The position numbers and the translations under genes are program-made. A stretch of DNA of 64,000 bases from an uncultured Flavobacteriaceae bacterium (GTDB lineage Bacteria > Bacteroidota > Bacteroidia > Flavobacteriales > Flavobacteriaceae): the NCBI GenBank assembly GCA_947500525.1, contig CANMSH010000006.1, positions 124,001-188,000 on the forward strand. Direction: 5' to 3'. Positions 63,801 to 64,000 of this stretch are shown here, one piece after another. Below the pieces are notes generated by a model that was not told the origin of the DNA, searched no databases, and worked only from the letters and a program-made list of their open reading frames with translations. Positions within the stretch are counted from its first letter, which is position 1, and every line of letters starts with the position of its first letter.

Positions 63801-64000
63801 ATAATCACCATCATCGACTTTACCGTTAGTATTTACGTCAACATAATCTGGTCCCTCAATAGAAGTAAGCAACCAATGCGTCGCATAGGCAGAGTTCGTT
63901 TTTTCCGAATACACATCTCTCTCTACATCTTGATAATTAAAAGTCCTAGATTTTTCGAATACACTATATACTGGTAACATATAACTATAAACAATACCAT
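60840..64000 (-). CDS. Large RHS-partner surface protein (5' cut by window)
   Basis: At least 1046 residues. The first ATG is at 63980, but the frame is open to the window edge, so the true start lies upstream. The body holds repeated tyrosine- and asparagine-rich segments, a Ca-binding-like DVNTNGKVDDGDYG, and, near the end, a carbohydrate-binding-like module (about 880-1000). The closing FEYDEVGRLLQIYEE is an RHS-type YD unit, so it resembles the non-toxin partner of RHS proteins. It is 2 bp upstream of the RHS toxin gene and almost certainly forms an operon with it. Its export signal lies outside the window. Confidence 0.8.
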   Translation of the reverse strand, partial: GIVYSYMLPVYSVFEKSRTFNYQDVERDVYSEKTNSAYATHWLLTSIEGPDYVDVNTNGKVDDGDYGYWVDFEYGKWSEGYTWRNPSKGDEYSKIKGTRRYSWGLKELYYLDRISTRTHTALFIKDLRKDNKGVPQLFKYKDANFDYTMPSQKQLKLNKIVLLQNSNLGAISKLNAQNIEPGPNSNYTFSDPKINKTYNFSLNLQNNVLDTKDGFVTDIENDALKVINFTYDYRLAQNAPNTEATGKLTLTNLLFKGKSGISLVPPYQFKYSSNPVWDYNNGNYWGYNNLNAAVWNLDEIISPQGGKIGIEYEGDVYDNYNQSFIAYDFMNVEVNPSPTTLNIIGDVGNYELKDGDIIYLDYDSTFGDCNNDGNFSGYTIHAEYHGTVQLEGSINNDTDFKTRYKFNILEPANYSYSSTPIPLTSSCEEFSIGAPTFKNVSGTPFKYKNHAGIRVASISTSDNTNTWKTTYEYGVGSVPYEPYYNFEGAVNQSLLRSPNVLYDKVIVKNLDINDDVINDVKTEYEFFTDKTFFDGITSKLSYDITGSPGVLNSFNSNTTRGVYYNYKDYQSIIGNLKSTSVFQGSTLLSKNTNNYKFLDESSGFANTVSTQMYKSVNPKPGEDDYTKINHLLSTSYTKYPLVLESNEVIRGGFKKTTYFDKHDLNSGQLLETRTYDSEGKAFKTKIVPAYLKYPQMGPKINSSNFKNMLTQQAASYTYLLNESTTEEKVVDVEITTWNNTWKYRNYFGAGPLASSEVPIWRIHKNYVWNGDVDVVGGTYVGFNINNDDDFNWGVGDAQTNPKWRNVSTTTMYDHFSAPLETKDINNNYISTKMGDNRSKVLAVSNAKYTEMYYSGAEYEIPFTNYFDGEVKSIGRQLDVNAHTGMYSVNIGVGENAFEVNVPEDNDRIDPSKQKFKVSVWVRKGGEDNARIKVGTSTQLFSSSEKVYAGSWVLLNGYIDIPSDQTNVAIFTTTGEIDLDDFKLCPIASEMTSYVYNEWGELWCIIGSNGMASKFEYDEVGRLLQIYEEIEDDDGILGGFKQVSKTRYNYKGQ

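Overview
The window is AT-rich chromosomal DNA from a member of the Bacteroidota, most probably a marine Flavobacteriia. Supporting signs are promoter-like TAnnTTTG elements in place of Shine-Dalgarno sites, the flavobacterial form of sigma-54, an ExbB/ExbD cluster with two ExbD proteins, a type IX-style secreted protein with a PNP-type C-terminal module, BlaI/BlaR1 (M56) pairs, WG-repeat and DUF4407 proteins, and many SusD-era style lipoproteins. There is no plasmid, phage, rRNA or CRISPR signature. The window cuts off the 5' part of asnS at its left edge and the 5' part of a large RHS-partner gene at its right edge.

Layout. 1-4.2 kb: end of asnS, a WG-repeat protein, rpoN and a membrane protein, all on +. 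4.2-8.5 kb (-): asparaginase ansA, tRNA-Ser(GGA), ExbB, a small membrane protein, two ExbD proteins and a beta-barrel protein. 8.6-13.3 kb: membrane zinc protease, an Lrp/AsnC regulator, the fatty-acid operon fabH-accB-accC and tRNA-Leu(TAG). 13.3-19.7 kb: M20 peptidase, a secreted esterase, DUF4407, adenine deaminase and two tandem small paralogues. 19.9-28.0 kb: a tight seven-gene operon for trans-4-hydroxy-L-proline catabolism (epimerase, FAD dehydrogenase, DapA-type deaminase, semialdehyde dehydrogenase, plus VOC, DUF885 and DUF1272 proteins) with a divergent AraC regulator. The steps run hydroxyproline to 2-oxoglutarate.

28.0-42.6 kb: two BlaI-BlaR1 circuits with visibly different operators. 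The first precedes a very long BlaR1 with a proline-rich repeated tail. The second heads an operon with a DUF4350-like protein and a TPR gene that is broken by one in-frame TAA. Between them lie PhnA-like, YjbR-like and cyclase genes, hemW, ruvC, a flippase-like/GT2 pair and a Bax-inhibitor-like membrane protein. 42.6-47.3 kb: a secreted protein with a type IX-like tail, flanked by two copies of a ~195-bp non-coding repeat that ends in a terminator, then an M14 carboxypeptidase. 47.3-49.5 kb: an Imm63-like protein and an S41 protease.

49.6-54.1 kb (-): a pseudopilus operon (GspF, two prepilin-like proteins, a PilX/GspK-position protein, a GspC/PilP-like protein, a two-repeat lipoprotein) without a visible ATPase or secretin. 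53.4-55.9 kb: a cluster of REP-like palindromic repeats around a solitary GIY-YIG nuclease gene, together with a duplicated promoter cassette. 55.9-64 kb (-): a polymorphic-toxin locus with a large RHS partner, a 1445-residue exported RHS protein whose C-terminal tip looks like a papain/C39-type cysteine protease, and an adjacent lipoprotein that is the candidate immunity protein.

The most interesting candidates for something undescribed are the GIY-YIG/REP module, the RHS protease toxin with its lipoprotein partner, and the duplicated non-coding element around the secreted-protein gene.
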